Positions 22,266-31,823 are shown, numbered from the stretch's first letter. The stretch: 64,000 nt of DNA from Methylobacterium gregans (GCF_022179245.1 NZ_BPQM01000084.1:1-64000), one strand, 5' to 3'. The notes: generated by a model from the letters alone, not told the origin. Numbers and translations: made by a program.

Positions 22266-22570
22266 GGTCGGGGCAGATCGCCTTCAAAATCCCGGGCCGG
22301 TGCCCCCGCATCCTCCCTCCCCCTCTGCGGGGGAGGGTGGCCCCTGTGTCAGCAGGGGTCGGGAGCGGGGTGAACGCTTCAGAATAGGACTGTGCCCTGC
22401 GTGACGGCCGCGCCCTTTCCGGCACTGTCACACCCCTCACCCGACCCGGCCTAACGGCCGGTCCACCCTCTCCTGCAGAGGAGAGAGGGAGAATGCGGGG
22501 GGATCGCCCGAGATGTGCAAGACGTCGTTGGCTCTGCAGGTGGGAGGCGGCAAGTCCTCAGGTCTCGGGG
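22266..22570. repeat. Hairpin-rich convergent intergenic region
   Basis: 305 bases between convergent alaS and cysG. It contains four stems: CCCTCCCCC/GGGGGAGGG (22315-22337), CCCCTG/CAGGGG (22341-22358), CCGGCC/GGCCGG (22446-22461) and a CTCTCCT/AGGAGAG dyad (22467-22488). The CTCCCC...GGGGAG phrases are typical dispersed repeat units of GC-rich Hyphomicrobiales; similar fragments appear at about 26790-26815. They may act as terminators for both genes, though T-tracts are lacking. Confidence 0.6.
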
Positions 22571-24043
22571 TCAGACCGCGACGCGCTCCACCGCCTCCGC
22601 CGCCAGCGCGGCGCCGCGCGCCTCCGACAGGGCCTCGCCCACCATCAGGATCGCCGGACCGTCGAGCCCCGCCGCCTCGATCCGGTCGGCGAGGTCGGCG
22701 GCGCTGCCGCGCACCGTCGCCTGGGTCGGGCGCGTGGCGTTGAACACCACGAGCGCCGGCGTCGTCGGCGCCAAGCCTTCCGCCACCGCCCGTTCCAGAA
22801 GCGCCCGCAGGGTGCGCTTGGGCATGTAGACCACGGTGGTGACGCTCGGATCCGCCAGCGCGCCCCAGTTCAGGTCGTCGGGCAGCGCGCCGCGACGGTC
22901 GTGGCCGGTGACGAATTGCAGGCGGCGCGCCGCGTCGCGATGGGTCAGCGAGACGCCGAGCGTGGCCGCCGCGCCCTGCGCCGCGCTCACCCCCGGCACC
23001 ACCGCGACCGGGATTCCGGCGGCGCGGCAGGCCTCGATCTCCTCGCCGGCCCGGCCGAAGACCAGCGGGTCGCCGGATTTCAGCCGCACCACCTGCTTGC
23101 CCGAGCGGGCGAGCTGCACCATCAGCGCGTTGATGTCGTCCTGGCGGCAGGAGGGCCCGTGCCCGGTCTTGCCGACGAGCATCGTGCGGGCCTCGCGCCG
23201 GGCGTAGTCGAGGATCTCGGGCGCCACGAGGTCGTCGTACAGGATCACGTCGGCGTTGCGGAGCGCCCGGAGCGCCTTCAGCGTCAGGAGCTCCGCGTCG
23301 CCCGGGCCCGCGCCGACGAGCGTCACGGCGCCGCCCTTCGGCGCCGCCTCGGTCTGGGCGAGCAGCCCCGCGAGGTCGTCGGCGCCCGGCGCCCGGTCGG
23401 GCTCGGCGAAGGCGCGTTCGGTGAAGCGCTCCCAGAAGAAGCGGCGCTCGGCAAAACCGTGGAAGCGCTCGGTGACCGCTTCGCGCCAGTCGCGCGCGGC
23501 GGCGACCCATCGCGAGAAGCCCCGCGGCAGCATCGCCTCGATCCGCGCCCGCACGGTCTGGCCGAAGACCGGGGCGGCGCCCTCGGTCGAGATGCCGACG
23601 ACGAGCGGCGAGCGGTTGACGATGGCGCCGAACTTCACGTCGCAGAGATGCGGCCGGTCGACCGCGTTGACGATGGCGCCGGCGCCCCGCGCCGCGGCCA
23701 CGAAGGCCACGCAGTCGCGCTCGTCCTCCATCGCCCCGATGGCGAAGGCCGCGCCCCAGAGATCCTCCGGCGTCCAGCGCCGCGCGTGGAGCGTCACGCG
23801 GCCCGAGACGATCTCGCCCGGCACCGCGCGCAGCTCCTCGCTCGCGTCCTCCGCGTAGACGTCGACCTCGGCGCCGGCGGCGGCCAAGAGCTTCACCTTC
23901 CAGGGCGCGCCGCCGTTCGAGCCCGCCAGCACCGCGCGCTTGCCCTGGAGCGGCACGAAGACGGGCAGGACGGCGAGCGGCTCCAGGCCGGCTTTGGTCT
24001 CGCGGGGTTCACGGGGACTGCGCATGAGGATGGGCTTCGACAC
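22571..24043 (-). CDS. cysG: Siroheme synthase (fused precorrin-2 dehydrogenase/ferrochelatase and uroporphyrinogen-III methyltransferase)
   Basis: 490 residues, GTG start. The N-terminal half is the NAD-dependent dehydrogenase/ferrochelatase module (AVLAGSNGGAPWKVKLL; VDRPHLCDVKFGAIVNRSPL). The C-terminal half is the SAM uroporphyrinogen-III methyltransferase (VTLVGAGPGDAELLTLKAL; DLVAPEIL; KTGHGPSCRQDDIN; RLKSGDPLVFGRAGEE). It makes siroheme, the cofactor of the nitrite reductase encoded upstream. It starts 21 bases after nasA and is the last gene of the leftward nitrate operon. Confidence 0.96.
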   Translation of the reverse strand: MSKPILMRSPREPRETKAGLEPLAVLPVFVPLQGKRAVLAGSNGGAPWKVKLLAAAGAEVDVYAEDASEELRAVPGEIVSGRVTLHARRWTPEDLWGAAFAIGAMEDERDCVAFVAAARGAGAIVNAVDRPHLCDVKFGAIVNRSPLVVGISTEGAAPVFGQTVRARIEAMLPRGFSRWVAAARDWREAVTERFHGFAERRFFWERFTERAFAEPDRAPGADDLAGLLAQTEAAPKGGAVTLVGAGPGDAELLTLKALRALRNADVILYDDLVAPEILDYARREARTMLVGKTGHGPSCRQDDINALMVQLARSGKQVVRLKSGDPLVFGRAGEEIEACRAAGIPVAVVPGVSAAQGAAATLGVSLTHRDAARRLQFVTGHDRRGALPDDLNWGALADPSVTTVVYMPKRTLRALLERAVAEGLAPTTPALVVFNATRPTQATVRGSAADLADRIEAAGLDGPAILMVGEALSEARGAALAAEAVERVAV

Positions 24044-24064
24044 GGGAATCCGTCCAAAGTGCGA

Positions 24065-26731
24065 TCATGCCGCCGAGCGCGCAAGCGCCGCGGGCAGAAG
24101 CTTGCGGATCTCTGGGATGCACGAGCCGCAATTCGTGCCCGCCTTGCAGGCCGCGCCCACCGCCTCGACGCTGCCCGCACCCCCGGCGATCGCCGCCGTG
24201 ATCACGTCGAGCCCGACGCCGTGGCAGGCGCAGACCACCGGGCCCGCCGCCGCGCTCGCCGCCCGGCCCGACAGGAGCGCGCGCCGCTCGGGGGCGTCGG
24301 GCGCATCGAGGGCGAAGAGCGCCTTGGCGGCCTCCCAGTCGGGTTTCTGGTCGGCCGGCGCGTAGGCGAGGCAGGCGACGAGGCGCTGGCCCTCGTAGAC
24401 CGCGCAGCGGTAGCGCCCGCGGGCGTGGTCGGCGTACTCGGCGAGCTCGTAGCCCTGGAACAGGCCGCGCATCAGCATCGCGATCTCGCGCGAGCCCTCC
24501 TGCGCGGCGAAGAGCAGGCCCCAGCCGCCGGTGACCGCGGCGCGGGCCCACCACCAGCCCTCGGGCGGCGCGATGCCCTCCCGGGTGAGCAGGTAACCGC
24601 GCGCCCGGTAGGCGACCGGAGCGACCGAGGCCGGCGTCGCCTTGAGCTCGGGCTGGCCCGAGACCGGGTCCGGCACGCCGCGCACCAGGGCGCCGACCCG
24701 GGCCTTGGAGGCGGTCGCGTCGCTCCAGTGCATCGGCATGAACAGGTTGCCGGGGGCGACCGAGGGCGTCACCATCACCTCGAGTTCCGCCGAGCCGTGC
24801 TCGGTCGAGACCGCCGCGATGGCGCCGTCGGTCAGGCCGTAGCGGGCGGCGTCGTCCGGGTGGACCTCGCAGAACGGCACGGCGCGGTGGGCCGAGAGGC
24901 GCTGGCTCTTCCCCGTGCGCGTCATCGTGTGCCAGTGGTCGCGGACGCGGCCGGTGTTGAGCACCAGCGGCTGGGCCTCGCTCACGGGTTGCGCGAGCGC
25001 CGGGGCCTGCACGGCGACGAAGCGGGCGCGGCCGTCGAAGGTGTAGAAGCGCCCGTCCGCGAAGAGCCGGGCCTTCGTGCCGCCGCGCTTCGGCAGAGGC
25101 CACTGCACCGGACGGTTCACCTCGTAGGCGGCGTCCGAGATGTCGGCCAGCCCGCCGATGTCGAAGTCGCGCGTGCCGTTGTTCTCGAAGGCCGAGAGGC
25201 CGGCATGCTGGCGGAACACGGCGGCCGCGCTGGTGAAGCTGAAGGCCTGCCCGTGCCCGAGCCGGCGCCCGACATCGGCGAGCACCGCCCAGTCGGGCCG
25301 CGCCTCGCCCGGGGCCTTGAGGAAGCGGCGCTGGCGCGAGATGCGCCGCTCCGAGTTCGTCACCGTACCGTCCTTCTCGCCCCAGGCGAGCGCCGGCAGC
25401 AGCACCGTCTTCCGTCCCGTCGCGCGGGCGGTGTCGGAATCGGCCATGACCTCGGAGACCACGTAGAGGTCGAGCTTGGCGATCGCTTCCCGGATCAGGT
25501 CGGCCCGCGGCATCGAGACCAGCGGGTTGGTGCCCATCACCCACAGGGCCTTGATCTTGCCGCGCTGGATCGCCTCGAACAGGGCGACCGCCTTCATGCC
25601 CTCGCCCGTGATGATGTTGGGCGCGCTCCAGAAGCGGCGGACCCGGTCCACCTCCTCCGGCGCGAAGTGCATGTGGGCGGCCAGCATGTTGGCAAGCCCG
25701 CCGACCTCGCGCCCGCCCATCGCGTTGGGCTGGCCGGTGAGCGAGAACGGGCCCATGCCGGGGCGCCCGATCCGCCCCGTGGCGAGATGGCAGTTGACGA
25801 TCGCGTTGCCCTTGTCGGTGCCCTGCGCCGACTGGTTCACACCCTGCGAGAAGGCGGTGACGACCCGCTCGGTACGGGCGAACAGGTCATAGAAGCCGCC
25901 GATCTCGGCCTCCGACAGGCCGGTGAGCGCCGCGACGGCGGCGCGGTCCGGGGCGATCAGCCGGGCTCGGTCGAGGGCGGCGTCGAAGCCCGCGGTGTGG
26001 TCGGCAACGTATCGGGCGTCGAGGGCGCCGGTGTCGGCCAGATGCACGAGGAGGCCGGAGAACAGGGCGGTGTCGCTGCCGGGTTTCAGGCCGAGGAAGA
26101 GGTCGGCCTCCTCGCCCGTCTGGGTCTTGCGCGGGTCGATCACCACGAGCTTGGTGCCGCGCTTGGTGCGCGCATCGATCATGCGGCGGAACAGGACGGG
26201 ATGGCACCACGCGGTGTTGGAGCCGGTGAGCACGATGAGGTCGGCCTCGTCGAGATCCTCGTAGCAGCCCGGCACCGTGTCCGAGCCGAAGGCGCGACGG
26301 TGGGCGGCGACCGCCGACGACATGCAGAGGCGCGAGTTGGTGTCGACGTGGGGCGTGCCGATGAAGCCCTTCGCGAGCTTGTTGGCGACGTAGTAATCCT
26401 CGGTGAGGAGCTGACCCGAGAGGTAGAAGGCGATCGCGTCCGGCCCGTGCCGCTCGGCGACCTTGCGCAGGCCGCCCGCGACGGTGCCCAGCGCCGATTC
26501 CCAGCTCTGGCGGACGCCGTCGACCTGCGGGTGGAGCAGGCGGTTCTCCAGCGACAGGGTCTCGCCGAGCGCCGAGCCCTTGGAGCAGAGCCGACCGAGA
26601 TTGGCCGGATGCTCGGGATCGCCCGCGATGCCCGCGCCGCCCTGCCCATCCGGCGTGGCGAGCACCCCGCAGCCCACCCCGCAATAGGGGCAGGTGGTGC
26701 GAACCGTCTGCTCCGGCACGTGCACGGTCAT
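24065..26731 (-). CDS. nasA: Assimilatory nitrate reductase, catalytic subunit
   Basis: 888 residues from the ATG at 26731. The N-terminal [4Fe-4S] motif is TCPYCGVGCGV with LCSKGSALGE; the bis-MGD molybdopterin domains follow (NSRLCMSSAVAAHRRAFG, LTGSNTAWCHPVLFRRM, WVMGTNPLVSMP, AQGTDKGNAIVNCHLATG). The final ~60 residues hold a BFD-like [2Fe-2S] motif, CACHGVGLDVI...GTNCGSC, as in Klebsiella-type NasA. It reduces nitrate to nitrite in the cytoplasm. The operon position before cysG fits. Electrons probably come from one of the flavoproteins encoded upstream. Confidence 0.96.
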   Translation of the reverse strand: MTVHVPEQTVRTTCPYCGVGCGVLATPDGQGGAGIAGDPEHPANLGRLCSKGSALGETLSLENRLLHPQVDGVRQSWESALGTVAGGLRKVAERHGPDAIAFYLSGQLLTEDYYVANKLAKGFIGTPHVDTNSRLCMSSAVAAHRRAFGSDTVPGCYEDLDEADLIVLTGSNTAWCHPVLFRRMIDARTKRGTKLVVIDPRKTQTGEEADLFLGLKPGSDTALFSGLLVHLADTGALDARYVADHTAGFDAALDRARLIAPDRAAVAALTGLSEAEIGGFYDLFARTERVVTAFSQGVNQSAQGTDKGNAIVNCHLATGRIGRPGMGPFSLTGQPNAMGGREVGGLANMLAAHMHFAPEEVDRVRRFWSAPNIITGEGMKAVALFEAIQRGKIKALWVMGTNPLVSMPRADLIREAIAKLDLYVVSEVMADSDTARATGRKTVLLPALAWGEKDGTVTNSERRISRQRRFLKAPGEARPDWAVLADVGRRLGHGQAFSFTSAAAVFRQHAGLSAFENNGTRDFDIGGLADISDAAYEVNRPVQWPLPKRGGTKARLFADGRFYTFDGRARFVAVQAPALAQPVSEAQPLVLNTGRVRDHWHTMTRTGKSQRLSAHRAVPFCEVHPDDAARYGLTDGAIAAVSTEHGSAELEVMVTPSVAPGNLFMPMHWSDATASKARVGALVRGVPDPVSGQPELKATPASVAPVAYRARGYLLTREGIAPPEGWWWARAAVTGGWGLLFAAQEGSREIAMLMRGLFQGYELAEYADHARGRYRCAVYEGQRLVACLAYAPADQKPDWEAAKALFALDAPDAPERRALLSGRAASAAAGPVVCACHGVGLDVITAAIAGGAGSVEAVGAACKAGTNCGSCIPEIRKLLPAALARSAA

Positions 26732-27026
26732 GGGCACTTCCTCACGGGATCGTTGTCGAGGACGGCAGCAAGAGTCGGGCCGCCCGCGCGCTTCCTCCCC
26801 CTTCTGCGGGTGAGGGCCTTCGCGTCCGGCTGCAACCATGGCCGCGCCGTCATCCCGGGGCCGCGTCGGCGGAAACCGGGATCCGTGCCCACCGAAGCGT
26901 CAGAACGAGTCGCTGCGGTGGTCATGGATTCCGGGCTCACGCGGCGAGCGCCCCGGAATGACGGCGGAGGGAAGCCGGTTCGTCTCCGCGATCGTCCTCC
27001 CCCGGAGGGGAGGAGGATCGGGCTGG
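26732..27026. other. Spacer inside the nitrate operon
   Basis: 295 bases between nasA and the Fe-S/FAD reductase gene on the same strand, unusual because the neighbouring genes overlap or nearly touch. It holds the palindromic repeat at 26848-26966 and a GC dyad with CCTCCCCC/GGGGAGG just before 27026. No ORF is convincing. Confidence 0.6.
26848..26966. repeat. Dispersed palindromic repeat, copy 1
   Basis: About 119 bases with ends CGTCATCCCGGGG and CCCCGGAATGACGG, near-complementary to each other. A second copy lies at 47617-47732 and shares the first 18 bases, an internal CACCGAAGCG, CATGGATTCCGGGCTC and the last 18 bases. Size and structure fit a non-coding palindromic element. This copy interrupts the nitrate operon. 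Confidence 0.8.
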
Positions 27027-28628
27027 TCAGTACACGTCGGCCTGATACCGCCCGGCCTTCTTCAGCGCGGCCAGATACGCCACCGCCTCGTCCGGGTTCT
27101 TGCCGCCGTGCTGGGCCGCGACGTCGATGATCGCGCGCTCGACGTCCTTGGCCATCCGCTTGGCGTCGCCGCAGACGTAGAAATGGGCGCCGCCCTCCAG
27201 CCACTTCCACAATTCGGCGCCGTTCTCGCGCATCCGGTCCTGGACGTAGGTCTTCTCCGAGCCGTCGCGCGACCAGGCGAGCGAGAGGCGGGTCAGCACC
27301 TTGTCCTCCTTCAGCCCGTTCAGCTCGTCCTTGTAGAAGAAGTCCGAGGCCTGGCGCTGGTGGCCGTAGAACAGCCAGTTGCGGCCCGGCGCCCGCGTGG
27401 CGGCGCGCTCGCGGAGAAACGCCCGGAACGGCGCGATGCCGGTGCCGGGGCCGCACATGATCACGTCCTTCGAGCGATCGTCCGGCAGCGCGAAGCCGTG
27501 CGCCTTCTGCAGGTAGATCCGGACCTTGGTCTGCTCGGGCAGGCGCTCGCCCAGATGCGTCGAGGCGACGCCGAGGCGCAGCCGCGAGCGGTGGTTGTAG
27601 CGCACCGCGTCGACCGTCAGCGAGACCTTGCCCACGTCCATCTTGGGCGAGGACGAGATCGAGTAGAGCCGCGGCTGCAGCTCGTCGAGCGCCTCGAGGA
27701 AGACCTCGGCGTCGGGGCGCGCGCCCGGGAACTTGTGGAGCGCGGCCAGCACATCGAGATACTGCGCGTCGCCGTCCGGATCCTCGCCGGAGGCGAGTGC
27801 CTGGGCCTTCTTGCGCTGCTCGCCCGAGGTGAGGAGCGAGAGGAGCTGGTAGAGCCCGTCCGGCGCGGCACCCAGCGCGTACTCGGTGAGCAGGCGGTTG
27901 CGGAGCGTCTTGCCCCCGATCATCCGCTCGGGCCGCGCGCCCAGTTCCGCGATCACCGCGTCGACCAGGGCCGGGGCGTTGGCCGGGAACAGGCCGAGCG
28001 AATCGCCCACCACATAGTCGATCGGCGTGTCCTTCAGGTCGATCTCGATGTGCCAGGTCTCCTTCTCGCCGCCCGGCGCGTTGAGGCGCGTGCGGGAGAG
28101 GAAGGTCGCCTCGACCGGGTTCTCGCGGCAGAAGCCCAGCGGCCCCAGCTCGACGGGCGCCTTCGGCCCCTCGTCCGCGGCCTTCGCAGGCGCCGCGCCG
28201 CCGGACGCGCCGAACGCCTCCTCCAGCTTCTTCAGCATCCGGAGCGTGTCCTTGCCGCCGGGCTGGCACAGGTTCAGGCGCTCCTCCTTCTTCAGGAACA
28301 GCGCGTTGGCGTAGTCGGCGCAGTTGTAGCCGCACTGGCCGCAATCCTGCTGGGCCATGGCGGCCATGAATTGCTGCGGCTCGGAGCGGTCCTTGGCGAG
28401 GTCCATCCGGTCGGGGAGCGGCATGGACGGGTCGTGCCAGGGCGCATCATCGTTGTCGGCGAGCTTCGGGCCCGCCGCGGGGCCCTCCCCCGGCGCCAGC
28501 GCGGTCGCGCCAGGGATCGCCGGGCCGAGGAGCGCCGCGAAGTAGCCGGAGAGCCAGGCGCGCTGGTCCGCGTCGAAGGGCGCGGTCTCGGGAATCAGGA
28601 CGAGAGGGGGCGAGACGTGCTGGGTCAT
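27027..28628 (-). CDS. Fe-S/FAD NAD(P)H reductase of the nitrate locus ('sulfite reductase alpha'-like)
   Basis: 533 residues. After ~110 variable residues comes DCGQCGYNCADYANALFLKK and CQPGG near residues 110-145: the CxxCGxxC...CxPGG pattern of the small Fe-S domain found in RnfB. Then a CysJ-type FAD-binding domain (VGDSLGLFP; RLYSISSSP; GVASTHLGERL) and an NAD(P) domain (MCGPGTGIAPFRAFLRER; GDAKRMAKDVERAI; aromatic C-terminus DVY). Unlike CysJ it has no flavodoxin/FMN domain. It probably passes electrons from NADPH to NirA or NasA. Its start overlaps the nirA stop by four bases (ATGA). Confidence 0.88.
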   Translation of the reverse strand: MTQHVSPPLVLIPETAPFDADQRAWLSGYFAALLGPAIPGATALAPGEGPAAGPKLADNDDAPWHDPSMPLPDRMDLAKDRSEPQQFMAAMAQQDCGQCGYNCADYANALFLKKEERLNLCQPGGKDTLRMLKKLEEAFGASGGAAPAKAADEGPKAPVELGPLGFCRENPVEATFLSRTRLNAPGGEKETWHIEIDLKDTPIDYVVGDSLGLFPANAPALVDAVIAELGARPERMIGGKTLRNRLLTEYALGAAPDGLYQLLSLLTSGEQRKKAQALASGEDPDGDAQYLDVLAALHKFPGARPDAEVFLEALDELQPRLYSISSSPKMDVGKVSLTVDAVRYNHRSRLRLGVASTHLGERLPEQTKVRIYLQKAHGFALPDDRSKDVIMCGPGTGIAPFRAFLRERAATRAPGRNWLFYGHQRQASDFFYKDELNGLKEDKVLTRLSLAWSRDGSEKTYVQDRMRENGAELWKWLEGGAHFYVCGDAKRMAKDVERAIIDVAAQHGGKNPDEAVAYLAALKKAGRYQADVY

Positions 28629-30415
28629 GCGGCGGCCTTCAGGGCGGGCTGTTCCTCGGCGGCGTCGCGGAGCGCCTCCGCGCCGGTGCGGGCGGTGAAG
28701 GCCTGGAAGCTCTCCTCCGGCCCCTGGCGGCGGGCGAGGTAGGTGCGCAGCAGCGCCTCGACGCGCCCCGGGCACTCCTCGGCTTTGACCGCCTTCCAGA
28801 TCTCGGTGCCGATCTTCGGATTCTCGGCGAACCCCCCGCCGACCACGATGTCGTAGCCCTCGACGGTGTCGCCCTCCTCCGAGACGACGACCTTCGCGCC
28901 GATGAGCCCGATATCGCCGATGTAGTGCTGGGCGCAGCTATGGTGGCAGCCGGTGAGGTGCACGTTCACCGGCACGTCGAGCTCCGTCACGGTCGCCTCC
29001 ACGTGGTCGGCGATGAGCATCGCGTGGCCCTTGGTGTCGGAGGCCGCGAACTTGCAGCCGCGCGCGCCCGTGCAGGCCACGAGGCCCGAGCGGATGCCCG
29101 CGGCCTTCACCGAGAGGCCGAGCGCCAGCACCCGGGCCTCGACCTCGGCGACACGCCCATCCGGCACGCCCGAGAAGATGAAGTTCTGCCAGACCGTCAT
29201 GCGGATCTGGCCGTCGCCGCAGGCCGCGGCGATCTTGGCGAGTTCCCGCATCTGGTCGGTGGTCATCTTGCCCACGGGGAGCACCACGCCGACCCAGTTC
29301 AGGCCCTCCTGCACCTGGGCATGCACGCCCACATGGGCGAAGCGGTCGGTGGGCTTGCGGGGGGCGACGTGCTCGGGCGCGACCCGGTCGAGCTTGTAGC
29401 CCAGCTTCTCCTCGACGGCGGCGAGGTACTTCTCGAAGCCCCAGGCATCGAGGACGTACTTCATCCGGCTCTTGTTGCGGTTCGTCCGGTCGCCGTTCTC
29501 GATGAAGACCCGGATGATCGCGTCGGCGACCCGGTTGCAATCTTCGGGCTTGAGGACGACGCCGGTGTCGCGGGCGAGATCCCGGTGCCCCGAGATGCCG
29601 CCGAGCACGAGGCGCATCCAGACGCCCGGCGCGACGGAGGCCCCCTCCAGCACCTGGATCGCCTGGAAGCCGATGTCGTTCGTCTCCTCGAGCGCCGGCA
29701 TCACGCCGCCGCCGTCGAACGAGACGTTGAACTTGCGCGGCAGGCCGTAGAGCGAGCGGTCGTTGAGGATCCAGTTGTGCCAGGACTTGGCGAGCGGCCG
29801 CGTGTCGAGCAACTCCTGCGCGTCGATGCCGGCGGTGGGCGAGCCGGTGACGTTGCGGATGTTGTCGGCGCCCGCGCCCTGGGCGGTCAGGCCGAGATCG
29901 GTCAGCCCATCGAGGAAGGGCTGGGCGTGCTCCGGCGCGATCTCGCGCACCTGCAGGCCCGCCCGGGTGGTGACGTGGCTGTAGCCGCCGCCATGCGCGT
30001 CCGCGAGGTCGGCGATGCCGGCGAACTGCCAGTGGTGCAGGATGCCGTTCGGCACCCGGATCCGGCACATGTAGGAGACCTGGTTCGGCGCGACCCAGAA
30101 CATGCCGTGGTAGCGCCAGCGGAAATTGTCCTCGGGCTTCGGCTGCTTGCCGGCGGCGGCCTCGGCCTTCAGGCGGTTGTGGCCGTCGAACGGGTTCTCG
30201 GCCCGCTTCCACTTCTCCTGGTCGCAGAGCTTGCCGCCGTCCTTGATGGTGCGGTCCTGTGCCTTGATGTGGATCGCGTCGGGGCCCGTCGGCTCGGCCG
30301 CGGGCGCGCCGGTCCCCTGCCCGATCGCGAGGCCGCCCGTCAGGCGGGCCGCCGCGATGCCGGAGGCGAAGCCTTCGAGGTAGCGCTTCTGCTCGGCGTT
30401 GAAGTCCTCAGCCAT
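28625..30415 (-). CDS. nirA: Ferredoxin-type nitrite/sulfite reductase
   Basis: 596 residues from the ATG at 30415 with GGAGG upstream; a GTG at 30430 is in frame. Two ferredoxin-like/siroheme repeats are visible (FRWRYHGMFWVAPNQVSYMCRIRVPNG...). The siroheme-[4Fe-4S] ligands are CTGARGCKFAASDTKGH and HLTGCHHSCAQHYIGDIGL, spaced as in NirA. It reduces nitrite to ammonia with six electrons in the cytoplasm. The N-terminal ~30 residues are extra. The operon setting (nasA, cysG, NasT leader) favours nitrite over sulfite as substrate. It is 11 bases downstream of the FAD oxidoreductase gene. Confidence 0.93.
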   Translation of the reverse strand: MAEDFNAEQKRYLEGFASGIAAARLTGGLAIGQGTGAPAAEPTGPDAIHIKAQDRTIKDGGKLCDQEKWKRAENPFDGHNRLKAEAAAGKQPKPEDNFRWRYHGMFWVAPNQVSYMCRIRVPNGILHHWQFAGIADLADAHGGGYSHVTTRAGLQVREIAPEHAQPFLDGLTDLGLTAQGAGADNIRNVTGSPTAGIDAQELLDTRPLAKSWHNWILNDRSLYGLPRKFNVSFDGGGVMPALEETNDIGFQAIQVLEGASVAPGVWMRLVLGGISGHRDLARDTGVVLKPEDCNRVADAIIRVFIENGDRTNRNKSRMKYVLDAWGFEKYLAAVEEKLGYKLDRVAPEHVAPRKPTDRFAHVGVHAQVQEGLNWVGVVLPVGKMTTDQMRELAKIAAACGDGQIRMTVWQNFIFSGVPDGRVAEVEARVLALGLSVKAAGIRSGLVACTGARGCKFAASDTKGHAMLIADHVEATVTELDVPVNVHLTGCHHSCAQHYIGDIGLIGAKVVVSEEGDTVEGYDIVVGGGFAENPKIGTEIWKAVKAEECPGRVEALLRTYLARRQGPEESFQAFTARTGAEALRDAAEEQPALKAAA

Positions 30416-30426
30416 GTCCGCCTCCG

Positions 30427-31698
30427 TCACGCTGCCAGGGCTTCGGGCGCCGGGCGCCCGAACATGATGTCGTCGAGATCGTCGCCGACCGGCTCACCGT
30501 CGCGGATCAGGCGCTTGCACAGGGCCTGCTCGCCGATGTCGCCGACGAAGACCGCGCCGATCAGGCGGCCTTCCGCGACGAGGAGCTTGCGGTAGAGGCC
30601 CGCCCCCGGATCCGAGAGCACGATCGCCTCGGCGTTCTCCGGCGTGTCGACCACGCCCGCGGAGAAGACCGGGAGCCCTGAGACCTTCAGGCTGGTGGAG
30701 AGGGCGGTGCCCGCATAGGCCGCCGCCTCCCCCGCGAGGTGGCGGGCCAGCATGTCGGCCTGCTCGTAGGCGGGCTCGACGAGGCCGTAGATCTGGCCGC
30801 GGTGCTCGGCGCACTCACCGAGCGCGAAGATGCGGGAGTCGGACGTGGTCATGCGGTCGTCGACCGTGATGCCGCGGGCGACCGCGAGGCCCGCGGCCTG
30901 CGCCAGCGCGACCGACGGGCGCACGCCGACCGACATCACCACGAGGTCGGCCGGCAGCACCGTGCCGTCGGCGAGCACGAGCCGCTCGACGCGGCCGTCG
31001 CCCTCGACCGCGGCGGTGTCGGCCTTGAGCAGGACCCGGACGCCGCGCGCCTCCATGGCGCGCTTCACGAGGTTCGCCGCCGCGTGGTCGAGCTGGCGCT
31101 CCATCAGGCGGTCCATGACGTGGAGCAGCGTTGTGTCGACGCCGAGCCGACTGAGCCCGACCGCGGCCTCGAGCCCGAGCAGGCCGCCGCCGATCACGAC
31201 GGCCCGGGCATGCTCCACCGCGGCCTTGCGGATCGCCGCGACGTCGGCGAGGTCGCGGAAGGTGATGACGCCCGACAGCTCCATGCCGGGCTTCGGCAGA
31301 CGGACCGGCGTCGAGCCGACCGCGAGCACCAGCTTGTCGAAGGGCAGGACGTGGGCCTCGCCGACGATCGCCAGGCCGTTCTCCCGGTCGATCTGCGTGA
31401 CGGGCGCGCCGGTGATCAGGCGGATACCGTGCTCCGCGTACCAGTCGAGGCCCCGGAAGGCGCAGGCCGCCTCGTCAACCTCGCCGCCCAGCAGCGACGA
31501 GAGCAGGACTCGGTTGTAGGCGGCGACCGGCTCGGCGCCGACCACGGTGACGTCGTAGCGGCCTGGCGAGCCCTCGGTCAGGCGCTCTAGGAAGCGGAGC
31601 GAGGCCATGCCGTTGCCCACGACCACGAGCCGCTCGCGCGGCAATTCTGCGCTGGGCGGCCTCTGGGCGTCCGCCGGATCCGTCCGGAATGTTGCCAT
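30427..31698 (-). CDS. FAD-dependent oxidoreductase, NirB N-terminal/NasB-like
   Basis: 423 residues from the ATG at 31698. Two dinucleotide-binding domains: FAD (LVVVGNGMASLRFLERL; AYNRVLLSSLLGG) and NAD(P)H (VVIGGGLLGLEAAVGLSRLG), with the second FAD motif IFALGECAEHRGQIYG. This matches the N-terminal half of the NADH nitrite reductase NirB, but the BFD and siroheme domains are absent. It is likely an electron donor for NasA or NirA. It is the first gene after the leader at 31745-31850 and therefore the gene directly controlled by antitermination. Confidence 0.9.
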   Translation of the reverse strand: MATFRTDPADAQRPPSAELPRERLVVVGNGMASLRFLERLTEGSPGRYDVTVVGAEPVAAYNRVLLSSLLGGEVDEAACAFRGLDWYAEHGIRLITGAPVTQIDRENGLAIVGEAHVLPFDKLVLAVGSTPVRLPKPGMELSGVITFRDLADVAAIRKAAVEHARAVVIGGGLLGLEAAVGLSRLGVDTTLLHVMDRLMERQLDHAAANLVKRAMEARGVRVLLKADTAAVEGDGRVERLVLADGTVLPADLVVMSVGVRPSVALAQAAGLAVARGITVDDRMTTSDSRIFALGECAEHRGQIYGLVEPAYEQADMLARHLAGEAAAYAGTALSTSLKVSGLPVFSAGVVDTPENAEAIVLSDPGAGLYRKLLVAEGRLIGAVFVGDIGEQALCKRLIRDGEPVGDDLDDIMFGRPAPEALAA

Positions 31699-31744
31699 CG
31701 CCTGAAGAGTCTCGATCCTCGGAGAAAGGGATGGGCGGAGCGCC

Positions 31745-31823
31745 AAAACAAAAAGCCGCTGACCGTTCGCCCCCGCGCGGCTGTGACCGCCCTGAGCGCG
31801 AACCGGATCAGCGGCCTCGCTGA
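31745..31823 (-). terminator. Leader terminator overlapping the second ANTAR-type hairpin
   Basis: On the minus-strand RNA, GCCGCUGA (31815-31808) is complementary to UCAGCGGC (31762-31755), which runs directly into UUUUUGUUUU (31754-31745). The outer GAG can extend the stem against U's. The same 5' arm also forms a shorter hairpin, UCAGCG/CGCUGA (31823-31808), so the two folds exclude each other. A further alternative stem AGCCGC/GCGGCU uses 31782-31754. The end lies 47 bases before the ATG at 31698. Confidence 0.8.

Noticed and set aside
22493-27130. 1545-residue plus-strand ORF through cysG and nasA
   Set aside because: Spans two certain genes on the other strand; composition not protein-like.
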